A stretch of DNA of 64,000 bases from Winogradskyella haliclonae (GTDB lineage Bacteria; Bacteroidota; Bacteroidia; Flavobacteriales; Flavobacteriaceae), in contig NZ_BMDQ01000004.1 of assembly GCF_014635865.1 (NCBI RefSeq), positions 1-64,000 of the forward strand, in the 5' to 3' direction. The notes beneath the pieces are model-generated. The model was given only the letters and a program-made list of their open reading frames with translations. It was not told the DNA's origin and did not search any database. The translations under genes were made by a program, and so were the position numbers. This document shows, in pieces, positions 38,909 to 47,904 of the stretch. Position 1 is the first letter of the stretch; every line of letters begins with the position of its first letter.

Positions 38909-41201
38909 TTTCAAAAGTTTTTTACTCATCCTTCTATTTGGAGTCTCTTTGCATGGTTATGCCCAAACAGATAACCAGAAGAAACCCCTTTCAGAAATAT
39001 TAAAACAACTTGAAGCCAAATTTGACATCAGATTTTCTTATGCTGATGAAACTGTAAAGACAATTAATCTATCGTTTAATGATGATTTAAGTTTAGAGGA
39101 GGCATTACTATACCTAGAAGAAAAAACAGACTTAACATTCAATAGACTAAATAGTCGATTTATTTCTGTAGAACAGCGAAAGCCAAATTACAATTCGAGT
39201 CATAACAATTTGCAGCAGCTCGACGAAGTCTTTATACAAAACTATCTTACTAAAGGTTTAGCAAAGACTATTAATGGTAAGATTGAAATCACGCCGCAAA
39301 AATTTGGGATACTTCCTGGCTTAAGTGAGCCAGATATCCTACAAACTATACAAACGCTTCCAGGAATTATTAGCGTTGATGAGCGCATATCTAATATTAA
39401 TATTAGAGGTGGCACTAACGACCAAAACCTTATCCTATACGAAGGGATCAGAATGTATCAGACTGGTCATTTTTTTGGCCTTATTTCGGCATTTAATCCT
39501 TATCTCACCGAAAAGGTTGATGTCACCATTAATGGCACAAGAGCCAAATACGGATCTGGGGTGTCAAGTGCTATTAGCATAGAGAACTCTAACGAAATTG
39601 GAGATAAATCTGAATCCGGCGCTGGATTTAACTTATTAAGTGTTGATGGTTTCTCTAAATTTCAACTATCAAAAAAAACTGAATTGCAGTTATCTGCTCG
39701 ACGCTCATATACTGATGCCCTATTAACACCAACTTATGACACGTATTTAGAACGTATTTTTAATACTACTCAATTAGAGAATCTATACGCAACTCCAGGT
39801 TCTGATTTACAACAAAATGAGCGTTTCTTTTTTTACGATGCAAGTCTTAAATTTTTATATGATATTAATAAAAACTCATCAATAAGAGCAAACCTACTCA
39901 CTATTTTTAATCGTCTAGACTACGACATTATTTCCCCTAATGATAGTTTAGTAACAACTGAAAGCCAGCTAAGTCAAAGAAGTTATGCCGGTAACATAAA
40001 TTATAATTATAAGTGGTCAGAGTCTACAAATATGTCTGCCCAATTAAGCTATTCTAACTACCGTTTATTTGGTGAAAACGCTTTAACAACTCAAGAGTTG
40101 ACCCAAGAAAATGAAGTTGTTGATGTAGGCGCACGCGTAGATTTTTTAAGTGTCGTTGATAAAAATCTTAATCTTAATTTTGGTTACCAGTTTAATGAAG
40201 TTGGTGTATCTAATCTCGAGGATGTTTCCAATCCTCGTTTTAGAAGTTTTGTAAAAGAAGTCATAAGAACTCAAGGCATATATACTGAGGCAGAATTTAC
40301 TTCTAATTCAAAAAATACTTATGGAAGAATTGGATTAAGAGGTAATTATCTTGATAAGTTTAGTACTGTTTTATTTGAGCCTAGGTTTGTTTTCTCACAA
40401 AAATTCTTGAATTATTTTAGACTAGAGCTCCTAGGCGAAGTAAAAAATCAATCTATCAATCAAATTATAGATTTACAGCAAGATTTTTTCGGTATTGAAA
40501 AACGTAGATGGCAATTAGCTAATACCAGTGATGTTCCTATTTTAAAAAGTAATCAATTTTCTGTTGGATTAAATTACAAAAAGAAAGGCTGGTTGATTAG
40601 CGCTGAAGGTTATATTAAAAATGTTGATGGTGTAAGTACGCGCTCTCAGGGTTTTCAAAATCAATTTCAATTGGCAAGAGCTATTGGAGATTATAGTATA
40701 AAAGGTATAGATATCTTATTTAACAAACAGTTTAAAAACTTTGGAGCTTGGCTAAGCTATTCCTATAGTAAAAATGATTACGAGTTTGAATTTTTAAATA
40801 ATAACCAAGCCTTCCCTAATAATCTAGACATAACTCATATTCTTAATTTCTCTACCACATACGAAATTGAAAATTTAAAACTCTCGGCAGGTGTAAATTG
40901 GCATTCTGGTAGGCCTTATACGGTGCCATCCATGAGTCAACCAAATAAAGATACCATAGCATTCGACACCCCAAATGCTGAACGTTTACCCAGCTATTTA
41001 AGAGCAGATGTCTCAGCACGTTATAGTTTTCAGGTTGCTGATGATGTGTTCGGAGAAGTGGGTGCATCTGTATTGAATTTGCTCGACAGAGAAAATGTTA
41101 TCAATAGATTCTACACTTTAAACTCTAACAGTCAGATTATTGAGAATAATGAACTTGCTTTAGGGTTAACCCCTAATTTTAGCCTTAGATTAAAATTTTA
41201 A
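38898..41201 (+). CDS. STN-containing TonB-dependent outer-membrane receptor
   Basis: 767 residues. The signal peptide (LLILLFGVSLHGYAQ) is followed by a secretin/TonB N-terminal (STN) domain (about 28-95, LSEILKQLEAKFDIRFSYAD, SLEEALLYLEEKT), which contacts the FecR protein in this family. The plug (about 120-235) has LPGLSEPDILQTIQTLPGI, ISNINIRGGTNDQNLILYEG and GTRAKYGSGVSS. The rest is a beta barrel ending in the terminal phenylalanine of LRLKF. No CarboxypepD_reg domain lies between STN and plug. There is no SusD-like gene beside it, so a siderophore, heme, vitamin or peptide ligand is as likely as a glycan. The start overlaps the FecR end by 11 bp, so translation is coupled. Confidence 0.95.
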   Translation: MVNNFKSFLLILLFGVSLHGYAQTDNQKKPLSEILKQLEAKFDIRFSYADETVKTINLSFNDDLSLEEALLYLEEKTDLTFNRLNSRFISVEQRKPNYNSSHNNLQQLDEVFIQNYLTKGLAKTINGKIEITPQKFGILPGLSEPDILQTIQTLPGIISVDERISNINIRGGTNDQNLILYEGIRMYQTGHFFGLISAFNPYLTEKVDVTINGTRAKYGSGVSSAISIENSNEIGDKSESGAGFNLLSVDGFSKFQLSKKTELQLSARRSYTDALLTPTYDTYLERIFNTTQLENLYATPGSDLQQNERFFFYDASLKFLYDINKNSSIRANLLTIFNRLDYDIISPNDSLVTTESQLSQRSYAGNINYNYKWSESTNMSAQLSYSNYRLFGENALTTQELTQENEVVDVGARVDFLSVVDKNLNLNFGYQFNEVGVSNLEDVSNPRFRSFVKEVIRTQGIYTEAEFTSNSKNTYGRIGLRGNYLDKFSTVLFEPRFVFSQKFLNYFRLELLGEVKNQSINQIIDLQQDFFGIEKRRWQLANTSDVPILKSNQFSVGLNYKKKGWLISAEGYIKNVDGVSTRSQGFQNQFQLARAIGDYSIKGIDILFNKQFKNFGAWLSYSYSKNDYEFEFLNNNQAFPNNLDITHILNFSTTYEIENLKLSAGVNWHSGRPYTVPSMSQPNKDTIAFDTPNAERLPSYLRADVSARYSFQVADDVFGEVGASVLNLLDRENVINRFYTLNSNSQIIENNELALGLTPNFSLRLKF

Positions 41202-41264
41202 TGATAGAGGTTTTTAATACTCTCTTAAATAATTAACTTTTAAAAATTCATTTTTGAGTAGGTC

Positions 41265-41294
41265 ATAAAAGACCGTCAATTGACGGTCTTTTAT
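41265..41294 (+). terminator. Terminator of the sigma-FecR-receptor unit
   Basis: Perfect 30-bp palindrome with core GACCGTCAATTGACGGTC flanked by A/T runs, 63 bp after the receptor stop. Confidence 0.92.
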
Positions 41295-41360
41295 TTTGTA
41301 TACAATTACAACTAAAAATCATACTTTTATAATAGAATTTTTAATCCAAACACTACTATT

Positions 41361-41903
41361 ATGCTTCCTACAGAATTGCAAAAATTAAAATACCCTATTG
41401 GCAAATTTCAACCACCGGAAATTATCTCAAAAGGTCAAAAAGAAAAATGGATAATGGATATCGAAAATTTTCCAGATTCAGTAGAGGACACAACCAAAAA
41501 TCTATCTAATGCAGAGTTAAACTACAGATATAGGCCAGATGGATGGACCATTAAACAAGTGGTACATCATTGTGCTGACAGCCATATAAATAGCATTATA
41601 AGGTTCAAATTAGCATTAACAGAAGATACACCAACCATAAGACCCTATTTTGAAAATCACTGGGCTGAACTTGTAGATTACGAGCATGATATTAAAACAG
41701 CATTATCCATTTTAAAGGGCATACACGCTAAGTTAGGTATATTGCTCAGAGGCTTGTCTGATGAAGACCTAAAACTAAAATTTATTCATCCAGAACATGG
41801 CAAAAGTTTTACTCTAGAAGAAACCATTGGAACGTATGCATGGCATAGCAACCATCATTTGGCACACATAAAACAAGCCTTAAAATACAAGGGAGAATTC
41901 TAA
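41361..41903 (+). CDS. YfiT/DinB-like bacillithiol transferase family protein
   Basis: 180 residues, four-helix DinB-like fold. Metal-binding histidines stand in VVHHCADSH and in HSNHHLAHI. N-terminal motifs YPIGKFQPPE and the central DGWTIKQ are those of the YfiT (bacillithiol/thiol transferase) family. Members conjugate or transfer thiols to xenobiotics; the thiol used here is not shown. It converges with argS 4 bp away with no terminator between, so read-through is possible. Confidence 0.9.
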   Translation: MLPTELQKLKYPIGKFQPPEIISKGQKEKWIMDIENFPDSVEDTTKNLSNAELNYRYRPDGWTIKQVVHHCADSHINSIIRFKLALTEDTPTIRPYFENHWAELVDYEHDIKTALSILKGIHAKLGILLRGLSDEDLKLKFIHPEHGKSFTLEETIGTYAWHSNHHLAHIKQALKYKGEF

Positions 41904-41907
41904 TACC

Positions 41908-43680
41908 TTACATACGATTAGGAACTTCAATACCAAGCACATTAAATGCACTCTTAATCGTCTCTCCTACTTTTCTAGATAAGGCCACTCTAAACGATTT
42001 TTCATTATCAGAATCAGCGCCAAGTATAGATACATTCTGATAGAAAGAATTAAAATCTTTCACCAAATCGTAAGTATAATTTGCAATTAAAGCAGGGCTA
42101 TGATGTGCTGCAGCATTTTGAATGACTTCAGGAAATTGTTCCAACTGTTTTAACAACTGCTTTTCTTTTTCATGAAGAGATATATCTGATATTTTAAAAT
42201 CTTCAGATGAGGATTTTCTTAAAATAGACTGAATTCTAGCATAGGTATATTGTATAAACGGCCCTGTATTTCCTTGAAAATCGATAGACTCTTTTGGATC
42301 AAACAATATTCTCTTTTTAGGATCGACCTTTAATATGTAATATTTTAATGCTCCTAATCCAATGGTTTTATAAAGCGATTTCTTTTCATCTTCAGAATAG
42401 TCATCTAACTTTCCTAATTCTTTAGAAATCTCCTCGGCTGTGTTTGCCATTTCTTCAATTAAATCATCGGCATCTACAACGGTGCCTTCTCTACTTTTCA
42501 TTTTACCACTTGGTAGATCTACCATACCGTAGCTTAGATGAAATAGGTTTTTGGCCCAATCAAAACCAAGCTTTTTCAGTATTAAAAACAATACTTTAAA
42601 ATGATAATCTTGCTCATTACCAACAGTATACACCATACCACCTACATCTGGATAATCCTTGATACGCTGTATAGCCGTTCCTATATCTTGCGTCATGTAA
42701 ACCGCTGTGCCATCAGCACGAAGTACAATCTTTCTATCCAAACCATCTTCAGTTAAGTCACACCAAACCGAACCATCTTCATCCTTTTCAAAAACACCAG
42801 ATTTTAAGCCTTCTGCAATAAACTCTTTTCCTAATAAGTAGGTCTGACTTTCATAATAATACTTATCAAAGTCTACACCTATGTTTTTATAAGTGGCATC
42901 AAAACCTTCATAAACCCATCCATTCATTTTCTTCCAAAGTGCAACAACATCTTCATCTCCTGCTTCCCATTTACGCAGCATCTCTTGTGCTTCAAGTAAA
43001 ATAGGCGCATTCTTCTTAGCATCTTCTTCAGATTGACCGCTTGCAATTAATGTCTTTATGTCTTCTTTATAGGCTTTATCAAACTTCACATAATAATTAC
43101 CCACCAACTTATCACCTTTTAGACCAGTAGATTCGGGAGTTTCATTATTACCAAAACGTTGCCAAGCCAACATACTTTTGCAAATGTGTATGCCTCTATC
43201 GTTGATAATTTGGGTTTTATAAACCTTTTTACCTGAAGCTTTTAAAATCTCAGCAACACTATAACCTAAAAGCACGTTACGCACATGACCTAAATGCAAA
43301 GGTTTGTTTGTGTTTGGTGAAGAATACTCTACCATCACTGCTTTATCATCTTTGACTTCAGAAATGCCATAATCACCATTATGCTTTATAGAATTAAAGA
43401 ATTCTAGATAATAGGCATCTTCAATTTCAATGTTCAAAAATCCTTTTACAACATTAAAAGCTTTAACTAAAGACACATTATCTACTAAATACTGTCCTAT
43501 TTGCTCACCAATAATTGCAGGATTTCCTTTTACGACACGTAACATCGGAAAAACCACAACAGTAATATCTCCAGCAAACTCTTTCCTTGTTGCTTGAAAT
43601 TCAACAGATTGCAAATCAGCTTCAAATAAAGATTTTACAGCAGCTTTTACATTTAATTCTAATGTATCTTGAAGATTCAT
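41908..43680 (-). CDS. argS: Arginine--tRNA ligase
   Basis: 590 residues, class I synthetase charging tRNA-Arg. N-terminal Add-1 domain, HIGH motif HLGH in NKPLHLGHVRN, the typical ArgRS lack of a lysine-containing KMSKS (here GKMKSREGTVV), and the DALR C-terminal domain with YTYARIQSILRK and YTYDLVKDFNSFYQ. An in-frame TTG at 43713 would add 11 residues, but this TTG is part of an exact TAnnTTTG promoter box at 43711-43718. The ATG at 43680 is therefore used. Confidence 0.97.
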   Translation of the reverse strand: MNLQDTLELNVKAAVKSLFEADLQSVEFQATRKEFAGDITVVVFPMLRVVKGNPAIIGEQIGQYLVDNVSLVKAFNVVKGFLNIEIEDAYYLEFFNSIKHNGDYGISEVKDDKAVMVEYSSPNTNKPLHLGHVRNVLLGYSVAEILKASGKKVYKTQIINDRGIHICKSMLAWQRFGNNETPESTGLKGDKLVGNYYVKFDKAYKEDIKTLIASGQSEEDAKKNAPILLEAQEMLRKWEAGDEDVVALWKKMNGWVYEGFDATYKNIGVDFDKYYYESQTYLLGKEFIAEGLKSGVFEKDEDGSVWCDLTEDGLDRKIVLRADGTAVYMTQDIGTAIQRIKDYPDVGGMVYTVGNEQDYHFKVLFLILKKLGFDWAKNLFHLSYGMVDLPSGKMKSREGTVVDADDLIEEMANTAEEISKELGKLDDYSEDEKKSLYKTIGLGALKYYILKVDPKKRILFDPKESIDFQGNTGPFIQYTYARIQSILRKSSSEDFKISDISLHEKEKQLLKQLEQFPEVIQNAAAHHSPALIANYTYDLVKDFNSFYQNVSILGADSDNEKSFRVALSRKVGETIKSAFNVLGIEVPNRM

Positions 43681-44138
43681 AAAATGGCTTTTTACTTCTT
43701 TAAACGCCAGCAAAGGTAGACCTTTTTATTATTTTATAATAAATCAAAGTGCGGTTTAATTTTTATACTTAAACAACCAATGAAATGCAATTAAATTTAG
43801 TAATGAAGTAGGATTGCAAATTTCAAATTATTAAATTAACATTTTGGTAATCAGTAATTTATATTAAAAGTGCATTTCATCGATAAAAGTGTAGTTCTAC
43901 CAAGAATTTTACCTTTAATCGATTGGTCTGTTTTTTTGAAAATTTCAACGTTCACTTTGTCTGATTTTTTGGTCGTAAAACTTAAAAATTAGCAAATCCA
44001 ATTGCATTTGACCATTTTTGGGCTGCTATTAATTGAATTGTTAGAAGCATTGCAAAATGCGTGATAACACATCTTTCCTATCCCTCTCAGAAAGTTGGCA
44101 AACCACAATATAAAACTGTGCCCTAAAGTTAATGCTTT
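43681..44138. other. 458-bp gap before the TPR kinase; possible gene relic
   Basis: Apart from the argS promoter the region has no long frame. On the plus strand at about 43995-44060, a short frame reads HLTIFGLLLIELLEALQNA before a TGA, like a hydrophobic gene tail with no upstream body. ATGAAATGCA at 43780-43789 is matched in reverse by TGCATTTCAT at 43871-43880. The stretch may hold regulatory DNA of the kinase, the end of a decayed gene, or both. Confidence 0.4.
43711..43718 (-). promoter_or_regulatory. argS promoter -7 box (TACCTTTG)
   Basis: Exact TAnnTTTG on the minus strand, 30 nt before the ATG at 43680. Confidence 0.55.
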
Positions 44139-46181
44139 ATGAAGCAATTATTGATGACATTCGCCATCTGCCTGTGTGCCTTTACTAGCTTTGCTCAGAA
44201 TGCAAAGATAGATAGCCTTACTGTGCGTTTAGCGTATCAAAATCAAGACTCTACAAAAGTGGAGACTTCGTTGTTGCTTATCAATGAACTATATGCTATC
44301 GAAGATTATACGAAAGCATTACTATTTATAGACCAGACTTCTGAGCTTTCAAAAACGCTTAACTATGAAAAAGGCCTAGCAGAAACTAATTATATAAAAG
44401 CACTTATTTTTAATAACCAAAATGACCAAAACAATGCTGTTGCAAATTTTGAAAGTGCACGCAGCTATTTTATGGCAATTAAGGATACCCTCGGTATTGC
44501 AAAAGTGAATAACAATCTTGGTGTTATAGAAATACAAAGAGGCAATTACAAAAAGGGATTACAAAATTCACTATCGGCCATATCCATTTTTGAAGAAAAA
44601 GACTTAAAAGACGACTTAAGCAAAGCCTACAATAATCTAGCTGAAGCGTATTACAACACAAATAAATTAGACAAAGCCTTACAATACAACAAAAAAGCGC
44701 TCAGTGTCAGAGAAGAACTAGATGATTTGGAAGGCATGAAATATTCCTTAAAAAATCTAGGCTTACTTTATGCGCTAAAAAATGATTACAGACGCTCTAT
44801 AGACAATTACGAAAGAATGTTAACGCTTCTCGACCCTCAAGAAGACCAAGACATTCGTGGCGAAATAATGCCAAGTCTAGGAAAGTCTTACTTAGCTATT
44901 GAAGACACAGACAAAGCTGCTGACTATTTAAGAGAAGGTTTGCGATACAGCAGAAGGCAAAAAGATGATTTAGGTATTTTAAAATCTCTAAATGCTTTTG
45001 GTGAGTTAAACACAAAAAATCGAAACCTAAAACTTGCCGAAAACCAATTACTCGAAGCGCTTAAAATTGCAAGAAGATTGGGTAACGATGAAGAGCTACT
45101 TTACAATCTTAAGCTTAATAGAGATTTAGATTCTAGAAGAGGTTTTTATGAAGATGCTTTTAACTGGCAAAACCAGTATTACGAATTAAAAGAGAAGCTT
45201 GATAAAGAAAAGCTTGCTGCGATTCCTGTACCAGATAATTCTACAGAGGAAGCACAAATAGAAACACCTCCGCTTATTGAAAGTACTAAAACTGAAGAGC
45301 CAGAAAAAGCAGTTATAACAAGTGAGAAAAAGCAAGATATCCTTCTAGTATATGGTCTAATTGCTGGTCTGGTTTTTATTACGGCATTACTTATTTTTAG
45401 TTATTTAAAAGGCTCAAAAGATAGCAAAGCCGCAAAAACACTTACAAAAAGCAATAAAGAGTTATCACTTAAAAACCTTCAACTAGAAGAAGTTAATCAA
45501 GTTAAAGACAAACTGTTTTCAATTGTATCACATGATTTAAAAGATTCCATCTCTTCCATTAAAGCCTTTTTAGATTTACTCAAAGATGGTGGGATTAGTA
45601 AAGATGAGTTTAATGACCTCATTCCCGAGCTTAGTGAAAATGCAAATAATGCCTCTTCACTTTTATTCAATTTACTGAATTGGTCTAAATCACAGATGCA
45701 AAACCTCCAACCTAAGCCAGAATTATTTAATATTCAGGAGGTTTTTCAGATTAAGATGTCTTTAATTGAGAAAAAGGTAAATGATAAAGGCATCATTCTT
45801 ATTGATGAATCTAGACGTGAGTTTGTTTATGCAGATCGTAGCATGCTAGAAATTGTTATCCAGAACTTAATCACCAATGCTGTTAAGTTTACCGGTAAAG
45901 GCGATGTCATTACAGTATCTAACCAGGATTATAACGGTAAAGTTTTAATCTGTGTTGAAGATACAGGTATTGGTATTTCTGAAGAAAATCAGAAAAAACT
46001 ATTTAATGCCAAAAAGAACTTTACCACTATTGGCACTGAAAACGAGAAAGGTACTGGTCTTGGCCTTACCATTTGCAAAGATTTAGTAGAGCTGAATAAC
46101 GGTCGTATTTGGGTTGAGAGTACACCAAACATTGGTAGCAAATTCTTTATCGAATTACCAAAGGCCGCACTTTCTGAATAA
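44139..46181 (+). CDS. TPR-containing sensor histidine kinase
   Basis: 680 residues. Signal peptide (LLMTFAICLCAFTSFAQ), then a periplasmic region of tetratricopeptide repeats (about 60-350, e.g. NNLAEAYYNTNKLDKALQYN and LKNLGLLYALKNDYRRSI). One membrane segment follows (about 402-424, LVYGLIAGLVFITALLIF), a coiled linker, and a HisKA domain with the phospho-acceptor H465 in VSHDLKDSI. The HATPase_c domain has NLITNAVKF, EDTGIGIS and GTGLGLTICKDLV. The catalytic set looks complete. There is no response regulator nearby, so it is orphan within this window. The ligand may be a peptide or protein bound by the TPRs. The CpcT-like lipoprotein follows 40 bp downstream. Confidence 0.95.
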   Translation: MKQLLMTFAICLCAFTSFAQNAKIDSLTVRLAYQNQDSTKVETSLLLINELYAIEDYTKALLFIDQTSELSKTLNYEKGLAETNYIKALIFNNQNDQNNAVANFESARSYFMAIKDTLGIAKVNNNLGVIEIQRGNYKKGLQNSLSAISIFEEKDLKDDLSKAYNNLAEAYYNTNKLDKALQYNKKALSVREELDDLEGMKYSLKNLGLLYALKNDYRRSIDNYERMLTLLDPQEDQDIRGEIMPSLGKSYLAIEDTDKAADYLREGLRYSRRQKDDLGILKSLNAFGELNTKNRNLKLAENQLLEALKIARRLGNDEELLYNLKLNRDLDSRRGFYEDAFNWQNQYYELKEKLDKEKLAAIPVPDNSTEEAQIETPPLIESTKTEEPEKAVITSEKKQDILLVYGLIAGLVFITALLIFSYLKGSKDSKAAKTLTKSNKELSLKNLQLEEVNQVKDKLFSIVSHDLKDSISSIKAFLDLLKDGGISKDEFNDLIPELSENANNASSLLFNLLNWSKSQMQNLQPKPELFNIQEVFQIKMSLIEKKVNDKGIILIDESRREFVYADRSMLEIVIQNLITNAVKFTGKGDVITVSNQDYNGKVLICVEDTGIGISEENQKKLFNAKKNFTTIGTENEKGTGLGLTICKDLVELNNGRIWVESTPNIGSKFFIELPKAALSE

Positions 46182-46221
46182 TTTTTCTATATATTTAAGG
46201 CCAATTATCTTAAGTCTTAAA

Positions 46222-46863
46222 ATGAAAAAAATCACCATACTTTTAGGCGTCTTTGCATTGTACTTCTCTTGTAAAGACAAGTCCGAATCACATACTGAAA
46301 CTACTGTAACTACAGAAAATCATTTGGATGAATTATATGCTGTAATGCAAGGTTCTTATAATTCTGAAGTACAAGCGCAAGTAGACTCAACATACTATAA
46401 CATTTCATTACACATGTACCCAATTTGGGAAGGCAAAGGCCATTATCTCTATGTAGAGCAAGCACTAAATAGTATGCAAAACAAGCCGTACAGACAACGC
46501 ATTTATAAACTAAATAAACTAACAGATAGCACCTATACTTCAGAAATTTACACCTTACCAACTGCGGACTCTCTATGGATTGGCAAATGGAAGACCCCAA
46601 AAGCATTTGATGCGATATCGCCAGAAGATATTAGCTTAAAATCTGGCTGTGAGGTGGTTTTAAAACGTCTAGCTAAAAATCATTATCAAGGAAAAACTGG
46701 TGATACAACTTGTGTAAGCACAATGCGAGGTGCATCATTTGCCCGAAGTGAAGTAGAGGTTTTAGAGGATAAAATTATCTCTTGGGATCGCGGTTTTGAT
46801 GCTGAGGGAAACTATGTCTGGGGTGCCGAAAAAGCGGGTTATATTTTTAATAAGCTAGATTAA
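46222..46863 (+). CDS. CpcT/CpeT-like lipoprotein
   Basis: 213 residues from the ATG at 46222. A longer frame from 46114 overlaps the kinase and is rejected, as this ATG directly precedes a lipoprotein signal with lipobox LYFSC (C17). The mature part matches the CpcT/CpeT chromophore-lyase barrel: ELYAVMQGSYNSEVQAQVD, YPIWEGKGHYLYVEQA, YRQRIYKL, WIGKWKTPKAF, GCEVVLKRL and WDRGFDAEGNYVWGAE. In cyanobacteria the family attaches bilins to phycobiliproteins. No phycobiliproteins are visible here, so the role is unknown (perhaps ligand binding in the periplasm). Its stop overlaps the ctlX stop by 4 bp. Confidence 0.88.
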   Translation: MKKITILLGVFALYFSCKDKSESHTETTVTTENHLDELYAVMQGSYNSEVQAQVDSTYYNISLHMYPIWEGKGHYLYVEQALNSMQNKPYRQRIYKLNKLTDSTYTSEIYTLPTADSLWIGKWKTPKAFDAISPEDISLKSGCEVVLKRLAKNHYQGKTGDTTCVSTMRGASFARSEVEVLEDKIISWDRGFDAEGNYVWGAEKAGYIFNKLD

Positions 46864-47792
46864 GCTTTAGGCAAAAACACCTCAGCCATCATACAACGTG
46901 CACTGCCACCACCACAAGTTTCAATAGTTTCTAGAGAACTTGATATAATTGGGCAATACTTTTCTATGGCTTTTATCTGTTGCGGAGTAAGACTATCGTA
47001 AGCGGCTTGACTCATAATCAAATAACGTTGATTATTACGACCTCTTAACTGAAGCATATTTCCAGCAAATTGATGCATCTGTGCTTCAGATATAGAAATA
47101 ATTTCTTTACCATCTTGCTTGAGATGTTTCACGACATTTTTTCGCTCTTTTTTGTCATCGATACTATCTAAACAAATGACAGCAAAATTTTCTGCCAAAC
47201 ACATCATCACATTGGTATGGTATATTTCTAAGCGCTTACCATCAACCGTTTGGTTGGCGGTAAATACAACTGGTGTGTATTCAAAATCTTCACAAAACTC
47301 TATAAACAAGTCTTCATCTGCACGAGGAGATAGTGCGCAATAGGCTTTACTATTTACTCTATCTAATAGCAAACTTCCAGTGCCTTCTAAAAATATACCT
47401 TCGTCTTCTGCAGATGTATAATCAACAATGTTTTCAATATTAAAACCCTCTTCTTCTAACCTTAAAAGAACATCTTCTCGTCGTTCTCGTCTTCTATTTT
47501 CAGCAAACATTGGGTATAGCGCTACATCGCCACTTTTATGAAAACTCACCCAATTATTAGGAAATATTGAGTCTGGTGTATCTTGTGAAACGATATCATC
47601 AATAACAATAACATGAATACCAACAGCTCTCAACTTTTCTACAAATACATCAAACTCTTGCTGCGCTTTGCTATTAATTTCAGTGTTTTTTATGTCTAAT
47701 TCTTCCTGAAAGTAATTGTTCACGGCTGTTTGCTCATTCATCCTAAAATTTACTGGACGAATCATTACTATAGTATCTGTAGTTTGCTGCAT
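46860..47792 (-). CDS. ctlX: Citrulline utilization hydrolase, amidinotransferase family
   Basis: 310 residues, guanidine-modifying enzyme superfamily (arginine deiminase fold). The catalytic cysteine is in GGGSARCMMAEVFLP close to the C-terminus, the histidine in YHTNVMM, and acidic residues in EGTGSLLLDR. The start of the domain has IVMIRPVNFRMNEQ. In Bacteroidetes the CtlX group is linked to citrulline use; the exact reaction is unproven. The upstream TTG at 47816 is part of an exact TAnnTTTG box and is rejected in favour of the ATG at 47792. A second superfamily member is at 57439. Confidence 0.9.
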   Translation of the reverse strand: MQQTTDTIVMIRPVNFRMNEQTAVNNYFQEELDIKNTEINSKAQQEFDVFVEKLRAVGIHVIVIDDIVSQDTPDSIFPNNWVSFHKSGDVALYPMFAENRRRERREDVLLRLEEEGFNIENIVDYTSAEDEGIFLEGTGSLLLDRVNSKAYCALSPRADEDLFIEFCEDFEYTPVVFTANQTVDGKRLEIYHTNVMMCLAENFAVICLDSIDDKKERKNVVKHLKQDGKEIISISEAQMHQFAGNMLQLRGRNNQRYLIMSQAAYDSLTPQQIKAIEKYCPIISSSLETIETCGGGSARCMMAEVFLPKA

Positions 47793-47813
47793 ATCTAGAT
47801 GTATAAAGTGATG

Positions 47814-47821
47814 CAAAATTA
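47814..47821 (-). promoter_or_regulatory. ctlX promoter -7 box (TAATTTTG)
   Basis: Exact TAnnTTTG on the minus strand, 21 nt before the ATG at 47792. Confidence 0.5.
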
Positions 47822-47904
47822 GTCATTTTTATAATCTGATATTTAGTAGCAGAACTATTTTTCTGCATTAAAATGCCTAAGTTTGACTGTCAATAATTTA
47901 CACT

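Noticed and set aside
35079-41201. Classical polysaccharide utilisation locus
   Set aside because: No SusD homologue, glycoside hydrolase or hybrid two-component regulator is present, so a glycan target is not supported.
46114-46221. N-terminal extension of the CpcT-like protein overlapping the kinase
   Set aside because: The extension has no signal-peptide character and overlaps the kinase C-terminus; the internal ATG gives a lipoprotein.
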